Shown piece by piece: positions 39,966 to 49,754 of a stretch of 64,000 nt of DNA. Numbering within the stretch: position 1 is the first letter of the stretch; each line of letters opens with the position of its first letter. Position numbers and translations under genes: made by a program. Origin of the DNA: Pseudomonadota bacterium. Its GTDB lineage: Bacteria > Pseudomonadota > Alphaproteobacteria > Rhodospirillales > Magnetospirillaceae. The stretch lies in assembly GCA_021782815.1 (NCBI GenBank), contig JAJXUO010000002.1:1-64000 (forward strand). Reading direction: 5' to 3'. The notes beneath the pieces were generated by a model that was given only the letters and a program-made list of their open reading frames with translations, was not told the DNA's origin and ran no database searches.

Positions 39966-41008
39966 GCGAGAGCGGCGAAAAGAAAAGCGGCTGGCTGGGC
40001 CGCCTGATGGGCGGCAAGAGCGCCGCCCCCGCGCCCGCCGCCGCCGAAACCGCAACGGCCGCCGCCGAACCGGCACCGGCCAAGCCGAGCTGGGCCGCCC
40101 GTCTGCGCGCCGGTCTGAGCCGCTCCTCCTCGCGCCTGACCCAGGGCCTCAGCGATCTTTTCACCAAGCGCAAGCTGGACGACGAGGCCCTGCAGGATCT
40201 GGAAGACCTGCTGATCACCGCCGATCTCGGCACCGCCACCGCCCGCCGCGTGACCCAGACCCTGGCCAAGACCCGCTTCGATCAGGAGGTGAGCGCCGAC
40301 GAGGTGCGCGAGGCCCTGGCCGAGGAGATCACCGCCATTCTGGCGCCGGTGGCGCGGCCGTTGAGCCTCGATCCCGCCCGCAAGCCCCATGTGGTGCTGA
40401 TGGTGGGGGTGAACGGCTCGGGCAAGACCACCACCATCGGCAAGCTGGCCAAAAGCTTCCGCGACCAGGGCCTGTCGGTCAGCCTGGCCGCCGGCGACAC
40501 CTTCCGCGCCGCCGCCGTCGAACAGCTGAAGGTCTGGGGCGAACGCACCGGCTGCCCGGTGATCTCGCGCGGCCAGGGCGCCGACGCCGCCAGCCTGGCC
40601 TTCGAGGCCCTGGAGGAGGCGCAAAAGCGCCAGGACGACCTGCTGCTGATCGATACCGCCGGGCGGCTGCAGAACAAGACCGACCTCATGGCCGAATTGC
40701 AGAAGGTGGTGCGGGTGATCCGCAAGCAGGATCCCAGCGCCCCGCACGATATCCTGCTGGTGCTGGACGCCACCGTGGGCCAGAACGCCCACAGCCAGGT
40801 GGAAATCTTCAAAAGCATGACCGAGGTGACCGGCCTGGTGCTGACCAAGCTGGACGGCACGGCGCGCGGTGGCGTGCTGGTGGCCCTGGCGGAAAAGTTC
40901 GGCCTGCCGGTGCATGCCATCGGCATTGGCGAGGCCGCCGACGACCTGCGCCCCTTCGAGGCCCGCGCCTTCGCGCGCTCGCTGCTCGATCTGGACGATT
41001 TCGCGTAA
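39962..41008 (+). CDS. ftsY: Signal recognition particle receptor FtsY
   Basis: The SRP receptor GTPase, 348 residues. An Ala/Pro-rich basic N-terminal region of about 45 residues (a short A domain) precedes the N domain (about 50-135) and the G domain: GVNGSGKTT (149-157), DTFRAAAVEQL, IDTAGRLQNKTDLM and LTKLDGTARGG. The C-terminal DDLRPFEARAFARSLLD matches the membrane/SRP-interacting helix. Start ATG 39962 overlaps the mtaB stop; the frame upstream is a shadow. Ffh is encoded 4 kb away on the other strand. Confidence 0.97.
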   Translation: MSESGEKKSGWLGRLMGGKSAAPAPAAAETATAAAEPAPAKPSWAARLRAGLSRSSSRLTQGLSDLFTKRKLDDEALQDLEDLLITADLGTATARRVTQTLAKTRFDQEVSADEVREALAEEITAILAPVARPLSLDPARKPHVVLMVGVNGSGKTTTIGKLAKSFRDQGLSVSLAAGDTFRAAAVEQLKVWGERTGCPVISRGQGADAASLAFEALEEAQKRQDDLLLIDTAGRLQNKTDLMAELQKVVRVIRKQDPSAPHDILLVLDATVGQNAHSQVEIFKSMTEVTGLVLTKLDGTARGGVLVALAEKFGLPVHAIGIGEAADDLRPFEARAFARSLLDLDDFA

Positions 41009-41100
41009 AGATTGGAGCGCCGCGCGTTAACTGTGCCGCACGGCGAGGGGCATATCAAAGCTGAAAGCCTGATGCAGATTTAATGCATCACGTTAAGGGA

Positions 41101-41346
41101 TCAGACCTCGATATTGAGGTAGGTGCCGCGCCGGGCGTTGGGATTCAGCGCCTGGCCGTCCACATTGATCATCGTCTTGCCGCTGGCCGCCACCTGACTG
41201 CCGCTTTTGCCCGACGAGGCCGCCGCCCGGGCCGAGGACGAGGTCGCCGAGGCCTTGACCGGCGTCATCTCCGCACCCGCGCCCCGCACCTGGGAAAGGC
41301 TGCTGCTCGTGGTGCGCGACAGACTGGAGAGGGCGGTGCTGGCCAT
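41101..41346 (-). CDS. 81-residue protein of unknown family
   Basis: Begins MASTALSSLSRTTSSSLSQV and is Ser/Ala-rich and low-complexity for 55 residues, then ends in an ordered-looking segment INVDGQALNPNARRGTYLNI (followed by EV and the stop). The end looks like the conserved part. No signal peptide or membrane segment is present. GGGGAACG lies before the ATG. It lies alone between ftsY (convergent) and the pgk terminator. Composition matches the chromosome, so it is probably a real gene; no function is assigned. Confidence 0.55.
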   Translation of the reverse strand: MASTALSSLSRTTSSSLSQVRGAGAEMTPVKASATSSSARAAASSGKSGSQVAASGKTMINVDGQALNPNARRGTYLNIEV

Positions 41347-41414
41347 GGTCGTTCCCCGATGATGGTCCGGTGTTCTGATGCCCTCACCCTACTAGGCAAT
41401 AATTACCCGGTGGT

Positions 41415-41465
41415 AAACGCCGAAGCGTTTTTATGAAAAAACGCCGCCCCGAATCGGGGCGGCGT
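41415..41465 (-). terminator. Double terminator after pgk
   Basis: On the minus strand the stem ACGCCGCCCCGA / TCGGGGCGGCGT (41465-41441) is followed by TTTTTTC, and then by a second hairpin AAACGC-TTCG-GCGTTT (41430-41415) with a UUCG loop. It ends the gap-pgk unit and precedes the 81-residue gene. Confidence 0.88.
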
Positions 41466-41495
41466 CCGTATCATTGGATCGGGGTGTTTTGGCGA

Positions 41496-42710
41496 TCAGT
41501 GCCCGCAGCTGCACCCGCAGCCGGTCTTGACCTCGAGCGCGGCCACGCCCGGCAGGGTTTTGCCTTCCAGCCATTCCAGGAAGGCGCCGCCGGCGGTGGA
41601 GATGTAGGAGAAATCCTCCTCCACCCCGGCCTTGGCCAGGGCCGCCACGGTATCGCCGCCGCCGGCCACGGTGAGCAGGGTTCCGGCCTTGGTCAGCGTG
41701 GCCGCGGCCTGGGCCACGGCATTGGTGGCGGCATCGAAGGGAGCGATTTCGAAGGCGCCCAGCGGACCGTTCCACACCAGGGTTTTGCAGGATGCCAGCA
41801 GCGCGGCGATGGCCTTGGCGCTGGCCGGACCGGCATCGAGGATCATCTTGTCGTCGGGAACGGCGTTCAGGTCCACCACCTGATTGGCGGCGTTTTCGGC
41901 GAACTCCCCGGCCACCACCACGTCGGTGGGCAGCACGATCTTGCAGTTGGCCGCCTCGGCCTTGGCGATGATGGCCCGCGCCGTTTCGGCCAGATCCTTC
42001 TCGCACAGCGACTTGCCGACGCTGCCGCCCTGGGCGTAGAGGAAGGTGTTGGCCATGCCGCCGCCGATGATCAGATAATCCACCTTGGCCACCAGATTGC
42101 CCAGAAGATCGAGCTTGGTGGACACCTTGGCGCCGCCCACAACGGCGGCCACCGGCTTTTGCGGATGCTCCAGGGCCTTGCCCAGGGCTTCCAGCTCGGC
42201 CTGCATCAGGCGGCCGGCATAGGCCGGGATCAGACGGGCGATGGCCTCGGTGGAGGCATGGGCGCGGTGCGCGGTGGAAAAGGCGTCGTTGACATAGGCC
42301 TCGCCCAGATCGGCCAGGGCGCGGGCGAACACCGGATCGTTCTTCTCTTCCTCGGGGTGGAAGCGCACGTTCTCCATCAGCAGCACATCACCGTCGCGCA
42401 GCGCCTTCACCGCCTCGACGGCATCGGGGCCGATCACGTCGTCGGCCCAGGCCACGGGGCGGCCCACCGCCTTGGCCAGCGGCTCCACCAGCAGCTTCTG
42501 GCTGTATTTGTCCTCGCGCCCCTTGGGACGGCCGAAATGGGTCAGGATGATGACCTTGGCCCCTTTTTCCGCCAATTCGCGGATGGTGGCGGCGGAGCGG
42601 TCGATGCGGGTGGTGTCGGTGACCTTGCCGTCCTTGGCCGGCACGTTGAGGTCGGCACGCAGCACCACGCGCTTGCCGCGGGCGTCCAGTTGATCGAGGG
42701 TGCGGAACAT
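41496..42710 (-). CDS. pgk: Phosphoglycerate kinase
   Basis: Transfers phosphate from 1,3-bisphosphoglycerate to ADP. The 404-residue protein starts [20 protein letters not shown] with LRADLNVP (substrate site), then [25 protein letters not shown] and [11 protein letters not shown] for nucleotide binding. It ends in an unusual Cys-rich tail, TGCGCSCGH (three Cys and a His in the last nine residues), past the usual family end. ATG 42710 is chosen; a longer frame to 43235 runs across gap in the wrong frame. It follows gap after a 101-base spacer with a strong hairpin. Confidence 0.96.
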   Translation of the reverse strand: MFRTLDQLDARGKRVVLRADLNVPAKDGKVTDTTRIDRSAATIRELAEKGAKVIILTHFGRPKGREDKYSQKLLVEPLAKAVGRPVAWADDVIGPDAVEAVKALRDGDVLLMENVRFHPEEEKNDPVFARALADLGEAYVNDAFSTAHRAHASTEAIARLIPAYAGRLMQAELEALGKALEHPQKPVAAVVGGAKVSTKLDLLGNLVAKVDYLIIGGGMANTFLYAQGGSVGKSLCEKDLAETARAIIAKAEAANCKIVLPTDVVVAGEFAENAANQVVDLNAVPDDKMILDAGPASAKAIAALLASCKTLVWNGPLGAFEIAPFDAATNAVAQAAATLTKAGTLLTVAGGGDTVAALAKAGVEEDFSYISTAGGAFLEWLEGKTLPGVAALEVKTGCGCSCGH

Positions 42711-42749
42711 GGCTGTCAATCCTTGCTGATCGCTCTTGCGAAAACGGGA

Positions 42750-42779
42750 TCTCCCTCCCGCCGGGCGGCGGGAGGGAGA
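42750..42779 (-). terminator. Hairpin between gap and pgk
   Basis: A perfect 13-bp stem TCTCCCTCCCGCC / GGCGGGAGGGAGA with a 4-base loop, followed on the minus strand by ATCCCGTTTTCGC. It may attenuate pgk or protect the gap mRNA 3' end. Confidence 0.5.
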
Positions 42780-42811
42780 CACTGGAACCGCTGTTTCTGA
42801 AAAAGCGGTGC

Positions 42812-43912
<1,101 letters not shown>

Positions 43913-44051
43913 CTATGGGATCGGGAAAGATTTGTCATAGTCGGCGGCAACAATCCAGCCCCTTATCCATCGACGATCCGGAATGGTGATCCCGCCGCGA
44001 TCATGCCCTTGACAGCGCCCCCGTCTTGCTCTCATTATCCGGCCCTCGTGT

Positions 44052-44127
44052 GGGGCCGTAGCTCAGCTGGGAGAGCGACGCGTTCGCAATGCGTAGGTCG
44101 GGAGTTCGATCCTCCTCGGCTCCACCA
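44052..44127 (+). tRNA. tRNA-Ala (anticodon CGC)
   Basis: A complete 76-base cloverleaf with encoded CCA end: acceptor GGGGCCG / CGGCTCC, D-arm GCTC..GAGC, anticodon stem ACGCG/TGCGT with loop TTCGCAA (anticodon CGC, reading GCG), T-arm GGGAG-TTCGATC-CTCCT. The G3:U70 wobble pair, the alanine identity element, is present. It is a lone tRNA gene between gap (divergent) and the DUF4405 gene. Confidence 0.97.
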
Positions 44128-44297
44128 ATTCCCCTTTATCATCCGTATCCGCCCGGCGGCAGGGCCGTGTTTCCAGCCGGCGGCAGGGCCGCGACGCCCG
44201 CCGTTACACTTTGATACGGTTTCCCCGATCCCCCGACAAACTTTGTGACATGTTCGGCCTTATGCTGTCTTTCGACATCACGAAGGACCGATCCATC

Positions 44298-44816
44298 ATG
44301 AAATTCACGTTGCGAGACATCGTTACTCCGCTGGCCGCCGTTCTGTTCCTGGTCATGGCCGTCAGCGGCGTCGCCTTGTTCTTCCATATCACCCCCGGCC
44401 TGTTCCGCACCGCCCATGAATGGCTGGGCCTTCTGTTCGCCGCCCTGGCGGTGTGGCACGCCTCGCGCTACTGGCGCGGCCTGCTGGGCTATCTGAAACG
44501 CCCCGCCGCCCTCATCGCCATCACCCTGGCGGTGGGCCTGTCGCTGTCCACCATCGGCCTGACCGGATCGCTGGGCGAGAGACACGGCAATCCGCAGCGG
44601 GTGATCCAGGCCCTGGCCCAGGCGCCCATCGACCGGGCCGCCGCCGCCTTCGGCCTGACCGCGCCCGAGGCCCTGGCCCGTCTGCAGGCCAAGGGCATCA
44701 GCGCCGAGGCCGGGCAGCCGGTGAAGGACGTGGCCCGCAACGCCCATATGCGCCCGGTGGAAATGCTGTCGCTGCTGTCGGGTCAGCCCGCCGGCGAGGA
44801 CGAGGACGAGGACTGA
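44298..44816 (+). CDS. DUF4405-type (flavinylation-associated cytochrome) membrane protein
   Basis: A 172-residue inner-membrane protein from ATG 44298 (MKFTLRDIVTPLAAVLFLVM). Three hydrophobic helices lie at about 10-30, 38-58 and 69-90. H30, H40 (AHEWLGLLF) and H54 (VWHASRYW) are placed as in DUF4405 cytochrome b-like proteins, where they could bind heme. The C-terminal 80 residues are soluble, with two short repeats of a helix-forming type, and end in EDEDED. Electron-transfer role at the membrane is inferred. AAGGA lies upstream; a terminator hairpin follows at 44842. Confidence 0.7.
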   Translation: MKFTLRDIVTPLAAVLFLVMAVSGVALFFHITPGLFRTAHEWLGLLFAALAVWHASRYWRGLLGYLKRPAALIAITLAVGLSLSTIGLTGSLGERHGNPQRVIQALAQAPIDRAAAAFGLTAPEALARLQAKGISAEAGQPVKDVARNAHMRPVEMLSLLSGQPAGEDEDED

Positions 44817-44841
44817 TACCGCGACGAGGACTGACACCGCC

Positions 44842-44874
44842 CGCGCTCCGGCGGACGCCCGCCGCCGGAGCGCG
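44842..44874 (+). terminator. Terminator after the DUF4405 gene
   Basis: A perfect 13-bp stem CGCGCTCCGGCGG / CCGCCGGAGCGCG with a 7-base loop, 25 bases after the stop. Confidence 0.7.
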
Positions 44875-44989
44875 CGGTTTCCGTCCGGGCCGGGCCGGAA
44901 AATGATCAGGAGCTCTTTTTCCCCTGGTCAGGAACGGGAACAATGTGAAACCTTGCCGGGATAGGCTCACCAGAAGGACAAGGTCCACG

Positions 44990-47881
44990 ATGCGGCGATG
45001 GTCCGCTTTGCATGTTCCCGGTCATGCCGCCCAAACCGCCCTGCGGTTGCTGGCGGTGCTTCTGCTTATGCTGCTGATGCCGCTTCCGGCGCGCGCCGAC
45101 GCCAATCCGCCCCTCCGTCTCGCGGCCGGCGACAGTCTGCGCTCCCTCTCGGGCCATCTCGATATGCTGCGCGATCCCGCCGGAACGCTGAGCGTGGATC
45201 AGGTGGCCGGCCCGGCCTGGGCCGCACGCTTCCGGCCGCTCTCCTCGCAACTGGCCCTGGGCTTCACCCGCGATACCGTCTGGCTGCGCTTCACGGTGAG
45301 CGCCGCCGCCGGCGCCGCCACCGACTGGTGGCTGAGCATGCTGCCGCCCTTCGTCAACAGCATCACCGCCTATTTCCCCGATCCGGCGCGTCCCGGCCGT
45401 TTCCAGGCCCGCGCCACCGGCAATTTCCTGCCCCTGTCCAGCCGCGACTGGGCCAGCCGCGCCTTCGTGCTGCGCCTGCCCGTGGCCGCCGCCCCGCGCA
45501 CCGTTTATCTGCGGATCCAGACCGGCAGTTCCATGATCCTCGGGCTGCGGGTGTTGACCACGCCGCGCCTGATCGCCACCGACAATGCCGATCTTCTGAA
45601 ACTGGGGCTGATCTTCGGCGCCCTGGGACTGATGGTGGTGATGTCGGCGGTGCTGGGGCTGTGGCTGCGCCAGCGCCTGTTCCTGCTCTACAGCCTCTAT
45701 GTCTCCTCGGCCATCGCCGTGCTGTTCATGCTGAGCGGCCTGGCCGTCACCCTGCTGTGGCCCGACAGCCCGGCTCTCACCAGCCGGCTGGTGGGCGTGG
45801 CCGGCGCCACCTGCGCCCTGATCGGCGCCCTGGCCTTCCTCGTTCTCCTCGACCTGCCCCGCTATCTGCCGCGTCTGGCCTGGCTGTTCCGCCTGCTGGC
45901 CGTTGCCGCCGCCCTGTGCGGCGTGCTGGCCGCCGACGGACATTGGGCCCTGGTCGCCCCCTGGCTCAACAGCCTGGTACTGGCCGGGCTCTTGCTGGCG
46001 GAAGGGGCCGCCGCCTATCTGTGGTGGCGCAAGGTGCCCTCGGCCAGCCTGTTCCTGCTGGCTTTTTCGGCCAATGTGGTGGGGTTCTCCATCGCCATCT
46101 CCCGCTTCCTGGGCTTTCTGCCCGCCCTGGATCACGAGGACTGGCGGGCGCATGTGACGGCGCTGGTGCATGTGGTGGGGCTGGGCATCGCCCTGGCCTA
46201 CCGCCTGCGCCGGGAACAGGCCCAATCCCGCCTGGCCCTGGCCCGCTCGCTGGAGGCCGAACATCAGGCCCGCGCCCTGCTGGAGGACCGGGTGGCCGAA
46301 CGCACCGCCGCCCTGCAGGTGGAAATCGATCAGCGCCGCCGCGCCCTGGACCGCATCGCCGCCAGTGAACGGCGTTCGCGCACCTTTTTGGCCAGCGTGC
46401 CGCTGCCGCTGCTGATCGTCGATATCGCCGATGGCCGCCTGCTGTTCTGGAACGAGGCCTTCGCCACCCTGCTGGGCCTGCGCGACACCGGCCCGCTTCC
46501 CACCATCGGCGACTTCTACGCCGATCCGGCGGACCGTTCCAAGGTGCGGGCCCTGGTGAAGGAAGCCACCGGCCCCCGCCTTCTGGAACTGCGCCTGCGC
46601 ACGGTGGAGGGCCGCGTTTTCTGGGCCAACGTCACCCTGGTGCGCGACGATCAGGACGGCCGCCCCTGTATCTTCGCCGCCGTCATGGATATTTCCGCCT
46701 TGAAGGAGCACGAAGCCACCTTGCGCCGCGCCAAGGAGGCGGCCGAGGCCGCCGACCGCGCCAAGAGCGATTTCCTGGCGATGATGAGCCACGAGATCCG
46801 CACCCCCATGACCGGCATCATCAGCGTGGCCGCCCTCCTCATGGACACCCATCTCACGCCGGAGCAGCGCGACTGGGTGCGCATCATCACCGGCTCGGGC
46901 GAAAGCCTGCTCACCATCCTGAACGATATTCTGGATTTTTCCAAACTGGAGCAGGACCGTCTGGATCTGGACACGGCCCCCTTCGCCCTGCCCAAGCTGC
47001 TCGCCGATGTGGTGGACCTGATGCGCGGCCACGCCGAGGCCAAAGGCATCGCGCTTGCCTTGAACTGCGGCCGGCTGCCCGAATGGCTTCTGGGCGATGC
47101 CGCCCGCCTGCGCCAGATCCTGCTCAATCTCATCGGCAACGCCATCAAATTCACCGATCACGGCCGCGTCGACGTGGGCGTCACCAGCCGCCGCCTGCCG
47201 GATGGCCGCCACCAGATCCTTTGCACCATCGCCGATACCGGCATCGGCATCGCGCCCGAGGCGCAAACCCGCCTGTTCCAACCCTTCCATCAGGCCGATG
47301 CCAGCATCAGCCGCCGTTTCGGCGGCACCGGTCTGGGCCTGGCCATCAGCCGCCGCCTGGCCGTGGCCATGGGCGGCTCCATCACCGTGGAAAGCCAACC
47401 CACCCGGGGCAGCACCTTTACCGTGAGCCTGACCCTGCCCGATGCCAGCCCGCCGCCTCTTCAGGATTTCGTCGTCATGCCCCCCGCCCCCCTCCCGCCC
47501 CTGTCCATCCTGCTGGCCGAGGACAATCCCGTGAACGCCATGGTGGTGCAGGCCCTGCTGGCCCGCGACGGCCATCGCTTCGACCTGGCCCATACCGGGC
47601 GCGAGGCCCTGCAGCGCATCGCGGCGGCGGCGCCGGGCCATTACGATCTGGTTCTCATGGATATGCAGATGCCCGACATGGACGGACTGGACGCCACCCG
47701 GGCCATTCGCGCCCTGGACGCCGACCGCCGCGCCATCCCCATCATCGCCATGACCGCCAACGCTTTCCAAAGCGATCAGGATCTGTGCCGTGAGGCGGGA
47801 ATGAACGGCTATCTCAGCAAACCGGTGGATCCGGTGGGGCTGCAGGAGGAAATCCGCCGGGTGCTGACCAGCGCCGCTTGA
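44990..47881 (+). CDS. 7TMR-DISM hybrid sensor histidine kinase
   Basis: 963 residues. A signal peptide (1-36, ending ARADA) precedes a periplasmic 7TMR-DISMED2-type domain (about 40-180, FTRDTVWLRFTV), seven membrane helices (about 195-395), a coiled coil (400-450), a PAS domain (455-570), HisKA with phospho-acceptor H601 (MMSHEIRTPM), an HATPase (LLNLIGNAIKF, GGTGLGLAIS) and a C-terminal receiver with D891 (LVLMDMQMPDMDG). The periplasmic domain type often binds carbohydrates, so an extracellular ligand is sensed and the signal relayed through the internal receiver, probably to an Hpt protein not in this window. ATG 44990 follows AGAAGG; the GTG at 44945 is less likely. No cognate regulator is adjacent. 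Confidence 0.92.
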   Translation: MRRWSALHVPGHAAQTALRLLAVLLLMLLMPLPARADANPPLRLAAGDSLRSLSGHLDMLRDPAGTLSVDQVAGPAWAARFRPLSSQLALGFTRDTVWLRFTVSAAAGAATDWWLSMLPPFVNSITAYFPDPARPGRFQARATGNFLPLSSRDWASRAFVLRLPVAAAPRTVYLRIQTGSSMILGLRVLTTPRLIATDNADLLKLGLIFGALGLMVVMSAVLGLWLRQRLFLLYSLYVSSAIAVLFMLSGLAVTLLWPDSPALTSRLVGVAGATCALIGALAFLVLLDLPRYLPRLAWLFRLLAVAAALCGVLAADGHWALVAPWLNSLVLAGLLLAEGAAAYLWWRKVPSASLFLLAFSANVVGFSIAISRFLGFLPALDHEDWRAHVTALVHVVGLGIALAYRLRREQAQSRLALARSLEAEHQARALLEDRVAERTAALQVEIDQRRRALDRIAASERRSRTFLASVPLPLLIVDIADGRLLFWNEAFATLLGLRDTGPLPTIGDFYADPADRSKVRALVKEATGPRLLELRLRTVEGRVFWANVTLVRDDQDGRPCIFAAVMDISALKEHEATLRRAKEAAEAADRAKSDFLAMMSHEIRTPMTGIISVAALLMDTHLTPEQRDWVRIITGSGESLLTILNDILDFSKLEQDRLDLDTAPFALPKLLADVVDLMRGHAEAKGIALALNCGRLPEWLLGDAARLRQILLNLIGNAIKFTDHGRVDVGVTSRRLPDGRHQILCTIADTGIGIAPEAQTRLFQPFHQADASISRRFGGTGLGLAISRRLAVAMGGSITVESQPTRGSTFTVSLTLPDASPPPLQDFVVMPPAPLPPLSILLAEDNPVNAMVVQALLARDGHRFDLAHTGREALQRIAAAAPGHYDLVLMDMQMPDMDGLDATRAIRALDADRRAIPIIAMTANAFQSDQDLCREAGMNGYLSKPVDPVGLQEEIRRVLTSAA

Positions 47882-47887
47882 GGGGCT

Positions 47888-47911
47888 CCGTTGATCGGGT
47901 CCGATCAACGG
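47888..47911. terminator. Bidirectional terminator between the hybrid kinase and bacteriohemerythrin genes
   Basis: A perfect 11-bp stem CCGTTGATCGG / CCGATCAACGG with a GT loop in the 39-base gap between two convergent genes. Confidence 0.7.
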
Positions 47912-47920
47912 GATTGGCTA

Positions 47921-48358
47921 TCACGCCTGGCGCAGATGCTCGACGTACTGGCGGTCGTGGCGCTGGATATGATCGAACAGCCAGGCGCGCAGAAAGCTCA
48001 AAACCTCGCGGCTGAGCCCTTGCGGCGCTTCGCCGCGGGCCTGCCGGGCGATGGCCTGCAAACGGGCGTACAACTGATCGTGTTCCCGCTTGTGCCGCTC
48101 CCAGTCGGGATAGCCCGACACCGTCAGCAGGGCGATCTCGCGGTCGAAATGAATTTCGGTGTAGCGGAACAGTTCGTCGAGGATCAGGCTCACATGCTCG
48201 TCGCCGAAGCCGGCGTAGCAGGCCACCAGGGTGCTGTTCAAAAGATCCACCAGGATCTTATGATCCTCGTCCAGCGAGGGAATGCCGACGCTGAGATCGT
48301 TGCTCCAGCGGATGATGATCTCGTCGGGCGGCGGGGCGTTGAGCGACATGTTCAACAT
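47921..48358 (-). CDS. Bacteriohemerythrin
   Basis: A 145-residue single-domain hemerythrin that binds O2 at a diiron site. All canonical ligands are present: H33 (DEDHKIL), H70 and E74 (EIHFDREIA), H89 and H93 (ERHKREH), H130 and D135 (DHIQRHD). It opens IIRWSNDLSVGIPSLDEDHK. Stand-alone bacteriohemerythrins deliver or sense oxygen and are common in microaerobic spirilla. Its ATG overlaps the stop of the small gene upstream (TGATG), so the two are translationally coupled. An alternative start is ATG 48349. Confidence 0.95.
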   Translation of the reverse strand: MLNMSLNAPPPDEIIIRWSNDLSVGIPSLDEDHKILVDLLNSTLVACYAGFGDEHVSLILDELFRYTEIHFDREIALLTVSGYPDWERHKREHDQLYARLQAIARQARGEAPQGLSREVLSFLRAWLFDHIQRHDRQYVEHLRQA

Positions 48359-48555
48359 CAGGCGGCGTCCAGGCGCAGGCTTTCCACCGAACTGCGGGCG
48401 GCGGCATCCTCGACACCGGTCATGGAGGACAGAAACATGGCGGCGGCGGTCACCCCCTCGCGGTGGGCCACCGCCTGCGGCTGCCCCTGGGCCAGGGCTT
48501 CGGCCACGGTTTCGTCATAGGCTTCGGCGATCATCTTGCGCATGGTGCTGTCCAC
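48358..48555 (-). CDS. 65-residue protein coupled to bacteriohemerythrin
   Basis: From GTG 48555, which has GGGAGG 8 bases upstream (ATG 48543 would give 61 residues), the product begins MDSTMRKMIAEAYDETVAEA and continues through ALAQGQPQAVAHREGVTAAA to a helical C-terminus with SSMTGVEDAAARSSVESL. It is helical, soluble and without Cys. Its TGA overlaps the hemerythrin ATG (TGATG). The family is not recognised; the coupling suggests a role in the same oxygen-related function, perhaps as a partner protein. Codon use is strongly GC3-biased, supporting a real gene. Confidence 0.6.
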   Translation of the reverse strand: MDSTMRKMIAEAYDETVAEALAQGQPQAVAHREGVTAAAMFLSSMTGVEDAAARSSVESLRLDAA

Positions 48556-48696
48556 GGTGTTGTCCTCCCGGTTCGGGTCCCGAGCCGGGAAAAGCAACCG
48601 TCGTGCCAAAGACGCCGCCTCAAAAAACACCGAAAGCCGGTGGTGGCGGAGCGGAAAGCCCGCCGGATATCGCAAACTGCGACTGCAGAATGCGAA

Positions 48697-49671
48697 TTAT
48701 ACCGTCAACACCACCTTCCCGGTGGCGGCGCGGCCCTTCAGCAGGGCGATGGCCCGGCCCGCCTCGGCCAGGGGCAGCTGCTGCGACACATGCGGGGTGA
48801 TCACGCCCTTGTCGTACCAGTCGAGCAGGCTGTCGTAGCTGCGGCGCAGCCCGGCCGGATCGAGGCTGCGATAGGCGCCCCACCAGTAGCCGATCACCGT
48901 GAGATTCTTCACCAGCAGCAGATTGGCCGGGATTTGCGGCACCGTGCCGCTGGCGAAGCCGATGACCATCAGCCGGCCATCGGGGGCGGTGCTGCGCAGC
49001 GAGGCGGTGAACACGTCGCCGCCCACCGGATCATAAACCACGTCGGCGCCGCGGCCGCCGGTCAGGGCCCGGACCCGCTCGCGCACATCCTCGCTTTTGT
49101 AATCGATACCGTGATCGGCCCCCATGGCGGCGGCCACCGCCAGTTTTTCGGCACCGCCCGCCGTGGCGATGACCGTCGCCCCCAGGGCCCGGCCCACCGC
49201 CACCGCCGTCAGCCCCACGCCGCCGGCGGCGCCGTGCACCAGCAGGGTTTCTCCCGCTTTCAGCCGGGCCTTTTCCACCAGACCGTGGTGCGAGGTGCCC
49301 CACACCACCGGAAACCCGGCGGCATCGGCCCAGCCCATGCGCGCGGGTATGACGTAAACGTCGCTTTCCCGCGCCACCACCTGCTCGGCGAAACCGCCGC
49401 AATCCACATTGGCCATGACCCGGTCGCCGGGTTTGCACAGGCTCACCCCTTCGGCCACCTCCAGCACCTCGCCCGCCACCTCGAACCCGGGGATGAAGGG
49501 CGGCTCCTGCTTCTGCTGGTATTTTCCGGCGATCAGCAGGCCATCGGCGAAATTCACCCCCGCCGCCTTCACGGCGATGCGCACGCCGCCCGCCGTCAGC
49601 GCCGGTTCGGGCACCGAACACACCGTCAGGCCGCTTTCGTCTCCCAGTTCGGAACAGATGACCGCCCGCAT
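48697..49671 (-). CDS. NADPH:quinone oxidoreductase family (zinc-free MDR) protein
   Basis: A 324-residue medium-chain dehydrogenase/reductase. It begins MRAVICSELGDESGL, has the GroES-like domain (residues 1-120) with FIPGFEVAGEVLEVAEG, and the Rossmann domain with LVHGAAGGVGLTAVAVGRAL (AAxxGVG motif of quinone oxidoreductases) and GADHGIDYKSEDV. The catalytic zinc ligands of alcohol dehydrogenases are absent. It may reduce quinones or enoyl-type substrates with NADPH; substrate unknown. It is a single gene divergent from the RNA methyltransferase gene. The 141-base gap toward the hemerythrin pair has no gene. Confidence 0.88.
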   Translation of the reverse strand: MRAVICSELGDESGLTVCSVPEPALTAGGVRIAVKAAGVNFADGLLIAGKYQQKQEPPFIPGFEVAGEVLEVAEGVSLCKPGDRVMANVDCGGFAEQVVARESDVYVIPARMGWADAAGFPVVWGTSHHGLVEKARLKAGETLLVHGAAGGVGLTAVAVGRALGATVIATAGGAEKLAVAAAMGADHGIDYKSEDVRERVRALTGGRGADVVYDPVGGDVFTASLRSTAPDGRLMVIGFASGTVPQIPANLLLVKNLTVIGYWWGAYRSLDPAGLRRSYDSLLDWYDKGVITPHVSQQLPLAEAGRAIALLKGRAATGKVVLTV

Positions 49672-49754
49672 GCACTTTCCTCCTTGATCCCGCCGCCCGG
49701 ACCGCCATGATGCGGGCGGAAGCGTTTTTATCCTTGATGAGGCAACGTTATCGC

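Noticed and set aside
44906-47908. A 1000-codon minus-strand frame opposite the hybrid kinase
   Set aside because: The plus-strand kinase has intact HisKA, HATPase and receiver motifs. The antisense product is Gln/Gly/His-rich noise.
47888-47911. The hairpin CCGTTGATCGG/CCGATCAACGG as a third copy of the dispersed repeat
   Set aside because: Only the short TGATCGG/CCGATCA core resembles the repeat's hairpin; the terminal sequences and the other hairpin are absent, so it is treated as a plain terminator.
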